Assembly (NCBI RefSeq): GCF_902830275.1
Contig: NZ_CADESW010000005.1
Span: 248,001 to 312,000 of the forward strand
Source of the DNA: Burkholderia stagnalis
GTDB lineage: Bacteria; Pseudomonadota; Gammaproteobacteria; Burkholderiales; Burkholderiaceae
Direction of reading: 5' to 3'
Length of the DNA stretch: 64,000 nucleotides
The notes below the pieces were generated by a model. It saw only the letters and a list, made by a program, of their open reading frames with translations. It was not told the DNA's origin and did not search any database. The translations under genes and the position numbers were made by a program. How positions within the stretch are numbered: the stretch's first letter is position 1; the number at the start of each line of letters is the position of its first letter. This document shows, in pieces, positions 61,083-64,000 of this stretch.

Positions 61083-62036
61083 ATGTCATCACAAGCGATT
61101 TCGGACGTTGCGCAGCAGCCGGCCCGCACCGCGAGCGGCATCGAGACGGCGGACACTCCCCGTTGCAATACGCTCGAAGCACAGAAGCTGTTGAACCAGT
61201 TCTACCTGCGGGAACTCGCGCCGCCGAGCGCGTACGACACGATCCCGAAAGCAGCGGAATACGATCAGATCCTGACACTCGAGAGCGAGTGGAACCTCCA
61301 CGAGGAATCGCGTCTCGATCTGTCCGGGCTACCGGAGAACGCCGCGCAACTCGAGGAGTGGTACTACGAACTGCGCCGCACGAATCGCCATGCAGTCGCG
61401 CCGTTTTTCCGCTTTCTGGCGGAGGAGGCGTCACTGGAGCAACTGGCGTTCTATATCTGCCTCGAAGCGCAGGTCGACGGACGCTTCGACGATACGATCG
61501 CGTTGTCGCAGATCGGCATGCTCGGCGACATGAAGCTCGCGGTTGCCGAGAACTTCTGGGACGAAATGGGCCTCGGCAATCTCGACGGCATGCATACGCT
61601 GCTGTTCGGCAAGGCGGAGCCGTACTTCCGGCAGTATCTGCAGCGCTTCGACGCATCGATCCTGTCGTCCGCGCTCGCGCTCAAGAACGGCAACCTGCTG
61701 TCGATGTACGCGCTGCGGCGCTGGTATGTGCTGCGCCTGCTCGGCACGCTGACGCTGCTCGAGGACACCGTGCCGTACCGCTTCTCGAAGATGGTGAAGG
61801 GCATGCGTCGCCATCAGGTGCCCGAGCAGGTCATCGAATACCACGTGCTGCATACGAAGATCGACGTGGTACACGGCAACAGCCTCGTGAAGCGGGTACT
61901 GCTGCCGCTCGCGACGCAGAATCCATCCGCGATCCGCGACATCTGCATCGGATGCCTGATCCGGTTCAACGTCGAGAAGGATTACTACGAAGGTGCGGGC
62001 CAGGTGATGGAGAACATGCGCCAGTCGCTGCAATGA
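61083..62036 (+). CDS. Iron-containing redox enzyme, Haem_oxygenas_2/HDO family (second HDO)
   Basis: This 317-residue all-helical protein has ligand motifs of the diiron heme-oxygenase-like group: C-L-E128-A-Q-V-D132, then E-N-F-W-D160-E161-M-G with H171, and H257-x-x-x-D261-x-x-H264 (H-T-K-I-D-V-V-H). The ATG at 61083 follows GGAG with 8-base spacing; an upstream in-frame ATG at 61017 lacks a binding site. It is longer than the first HDO and only distantly related, so the two likely catalyse different oxidations in one pathway. The MFS gene follows after 118 bases. Confidence 0.75.
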   Translation: MSSQAISDVAQQPARTASGIETADTPRCNTLEAQKLLNQFYLRELAPPSAYDTIPKAAEYDQILTLESEWNLHEESRLDLSGLPENAAQLEEWYYELRRTNRHAVAPFFRFLAEEASLEQLAFYICLEAQVDGRFDDTIALSQIGMLGDMKLAVAENFWDEMGLGNLDGMHTLLFGKAEPYFRQYLQRFDASILSSALALKNGNLLSMYALRRWYVLRLLGTLTLLEDTVPYRFSKMVKGMRRHQVPEQVIEYHVLHTKIDVVHGNSLVKRVLLPLATQNPSAIRDICIGCLIRFNVEKDYYEGAGQVMENMRQSLQ

Positions 62037-62154
62037 CGACAGCGCGCGTCACCCCGCGCGGCCTGCCGTCCCGGTGGCGGTCTGCAGGATTCACACGATC
62101 CGCACGCACCGCCACGCCTGCTTCCTTCATGCCGGTTCGCCACGAGTCGCCATC

Positions 62155-63381
62155 ATGAGCCTCGAACAACTGTCGCAGTTGCAGCCCCCTCCGCAGATTC
62201 GCCCGGAGCCCGCCCGAGCCGTGCTGACGCGCCCCGTCACGCTGTTGTTTGCGGCGACGGCAGGGTTCGCCGTCGCCAACGTCTATTACGCGCAGCCGTT
62301 GCTCGATACGCTCGCGTACCAGTTCGACATCTCGCGCGCCGCGATCGGCGGCATCATGACGATCACGAGCGTCTGCTATGGGCTGGGGCTGCTGCTTCTC
62401 GTTCCGCTCGGCGATGTGTGGGACCGGCGCCGGATGATCCTGATCCAGTCGGTGATCAGCGCGCTTGCGCTGCTGACGATCGGCACCGCGACGCAAGCGC
62501 CGGTGCTGCTCGTGGGCATGGCGCTGATCGGTTTCCTCAGCGTCGTCACCCAGGTGCTGGTGGCGTTTGCAGCGGGGCTTGCCGAGCCGGCCGAACGCGG
62601 GAACATCGTCGGTACCGTGACGAGCGGGATCGTGCTCGGCATCCTGCTTGCACGCACTTTCTCCGGCGCGATTGCCGATCTCGCGGGCTGGCGCGCGGTG
62701 TATTTCACCTCGGCCGGCGTCACGCTGGTGCTGGCCGTCGTGTTGTCGCGCGTTCTGCCGCGCCATCGTTTGCCCGGTGCCGCCGAGTCCTATCCACGGC
62801 TGATCGCGTCGGTGTTCGCGCTGTTCGGGCAGGAGCGCGTGTTGCGCGTGCGCGCCAGCATCGCATTTCTGCATTTCGCTGCGGCGATGACGCTCTGGAC
62901 GCCGATGGTCCTGCCGCTCAGTGCGCCGCCGCTCTCGTTGTCGCACACCGAAATCGGCCTGTTCGGGCTGGCCGGCGCGGCGGGCGCGCTCGGTGCCGCG
63001 CGCGCCGGCCGGCTCGCGGACCGCGGTTTCGCGCAGTGGACCTCCGGCATCGGTCTCGCGCTGATGCTCGTGTCGTGGCTGCCTACGGCGCTCTTCATGC
63101 ATTCGCTCGCTGCGCTCGTCGTAGGGGTCATCGCGTTCGATCTGGGGCTGCAAGCGGTGCACGTCACCAACCAGAGCCTGATCTACGGCGTGCGCCCGGA
63201 AGCGCGCAGCCGCCTGACGGCCGGCTACATGTTGTTCTATGCCGTCGGCTGCGCGTTCGGCTCGATCGCGTCCACCTGCGTGTATGCGCGCTTCGGCTGG
63301 AACGGTGTCTGCACGCTCGGCGCTACGATCAGCGCGACTGCGCTGGTGTTCTGGTATGCGACGCTGCGCCCTCGTGCGTGA
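62155..63381 (+). CDS. MFS transporter, probable metabolite exporter
   Basis: This 408-residue protein has 12 hydrophobic segments and major-facilitator loop motifs (V-P-L-G-D-V-W-D-R-R-R after helix 2, G-R-L-A-D-R-G in the second half). V-A-N-V-Y-Y-A-Q-P-L-L in helix 1 is typical of the YnfM/YgaY-like drug and metabolite efflux branch. I chose ATG 62155 because a leader-like stretch precedes it. In this cluster it probably exports the product or protects the producer. Confidence 0.85.
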   Translation: MSLEQLSQLQPPPQIRPEPARAVLTRPVTLLFAATAGFAVANVYYAQPLLDTLAYQFDISRAAIGGIMTITSVCYGLGLLLLVPLGDVWDRRRMILIQSVISALALLTIGTATQAPVLLVGMALIGFLSVVTQVLVAFAAGLAEPAERGNIVGTVTSGIVLGILLARTFSGAIADLAGWRAVYFTSAGVTLVLAVVLSRVLPRHRLPGAAESYPRLIASVFALFGQERVLRVRASIAFLHFAAAMTLWTPMVLPLSAPPLSLSHTEIGLFGLAGAAGALGAARAGRLADRGFAQWTSGIGLALMLVSWLPTALFMHSLAALVVGVIAFDLGLQAVHVTNQSLIYGVRPEARSRLTAGYMLFYAVGCAFGSIASTCVYARFGWNGVCTLGATISATALVFWYATLRPRA

Positions 63382-63427
63382 CGCTCCCATTTGATCCCGC
63401 TTTCTCCACTCGACCTCCACGGACTGC

Positions 63428-64000
63428 ATGGACGCCAAACTTTCACACGACCTCGTCGGCATCGAAGCGGTGCTGCAGCGTACGCTCGAGCATGCGCTCG
63501 ACGTGCTGGACCGTATCGACGAGCGCCCGGCCGCACTGGCGCCGAAGCCCGTCGAGCCGCGGCCGCTGCCGGCGAGCGGCCCCGGCTTCGACGCGGCGCT
63601 CGACGATTTCCTGACGCGCTGGGCGCCCGGGTTTTCCGGCAGCGCCGGTGCGCGCTATCTGGGCTTCGTGACGGGCGGCGCGACGCCGGCGTCGCTTGCC
63701 GGTGACTGGCTGACGAGCGTGTACGACCAGAATCCGACCGCCGGCATCGACAGTGCCGCGCCGGATCTCGAGCGTGAAACCGTCGCGCGGCTGCGCGAGC
63801 TGTTCGGGTTGTCCGATGCGCAGCAGGGCGTGCTCGTCAGCGGCGCGACGATGTCGAACCTCGTTGGCCTGGCGATCGCCCGCGAATGGCTGGGCGAGCA
63901 GTGCCCGAATCGCGTCAACATCGCCGAAGACGGCGTGAGCATGCTGCCGCCGATCCGGGTGCTGTCCGGTGCGCCGCACTCGAGCATCTACAAGGCGCTG
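63428..64000 (+). CDS. PLP-dependent group II decarboxylase, N-terminal part (cut by window end)
   Basis: From ATG 63428 the frame is open to the last base (191 residues). It matches the front of the aromatic-amino-acid/glutamate decarboxylase family: Y-L-G-F-V-T-G-G-A-T-P-A-S-L near residue 76, Y-D-Q-N-P, G-V-L-V-S-G-A-T-M-S-N-L-V-G-L (cofactor phosphate loop), and P-H-S-S-I-Y-K-A at the end, where the His stacks on PLP. The lysine that binds PLP lies beyond the window. It would decarboxylate an amino acid or a derived intermediate of the pathway. The ribosome binding site is weak. Confidence 0.85.
   Translation, partial: MDAKLSHDLVGIEAVLQRTLEHALDVLDRIDERPAALAPKPVEPRPLPASGPGFDAALDDFLTRWAPGFSGSAGARYLGFVTGGATPASLAGDWLTSVYDQNPTAGIDSAAPDLERETVARLRELFGLSDAQQGVLVSGATMSNLVGLAIAREWLGEQCPNRVNIAEDGVSMLPPIRVLSGAPHSSIYKAL

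Overview
The window is high-GC DNA from a betaproteobacterium, almost certainly a Burkholderia. Three things point that way: a contact-dependent inhibition locus in the Burkholderia order (bcpA, then immunity gene, then bcpB), a double-length UvrA, and the organosulfur-scavenging gene families typical of that genus. I see no rRNA, tRNA or CRISPR array.

Layout. (1) 1-13.0 kb: the end of a dihydrolipoyl dehydrogenase, a ParE/Phd-type toxin-antitoxin pair on the minus strand, a tandem-duplicated UvrA behind a textbook LexA box, an RpoD-type sigma factor, then a degraded stretch with a glycoside-hydrolase-like remnant, a possible ADP-ribosyltransferase-like secreted protein and two uncharacterised small genes. 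(2) 13.3-14.4 kb: a sigma-54 activator without a sensory domain, of the SfnR type. (3) 14.6-28.3 kb: accessory DNA, namely a DDE transposase with an apparent frameshift and a complete contact-dependent inhibition locus. The locus has a 3092-residue BcpA/CdiA exoprotein, a very AT-rich three-helix candidate immunity gene, the BcpB/CdiB transporter, and a small zinc-ribbon gene overlapping it by one base. (4) 28.3-53.5 kb: a large organosulfur acquisition region with eight luciferase-like (LLM) flavin monooxygenase genes, two SfnB-type acyl-CoA-dehydrogenase-like enzymes, two TonB-dependent receptors, a dedicated TonB-ExbB-ExbD set, a peptide-type ABC importer and an alpha/beta hydrolase. Its left arm is transcribed from a 376-bp divergent promoter region holding two near-perfect sigma-54 promoters back to back, with three copies of a 16-bp dyad between them. 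This fits control by the SfnR-like activator at 13.3 kb. (5) 53.8-64 kb: an AraC regulator and an apparently uncharacterised biosynthetic cluster. The minus-strand operon holds a 2Fe-2S ferredoxin, a heme-oxygenase-like diiron oxidase (HDO), three ATP-grasp ligases, a 7Fe-type ferredoxin and an NTF2-fold protein. Divergent from it are a second HDO, an MFS exporter and a PLP-dependent decarboxylase cut by the window end.

How it works together (inference). Under sulfur limitation SfnR with sigma-54 would switch on TonB-dependent uptake and oxidative desulfurisation of organosulfur compounds. The inhibition locus mediates neighbour competition. The cluster at the right end probably makes and exports a small amino-acid-derived metabolite by ATP-dependent amide ligation, ferredoxin-fed oxidation and decarboxylation. 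The most promising new biology is this HDO/ATP-grasp cluster, followed by the toxin/immunity pair of the inhibition locus and the divergent sigma-54 control region.
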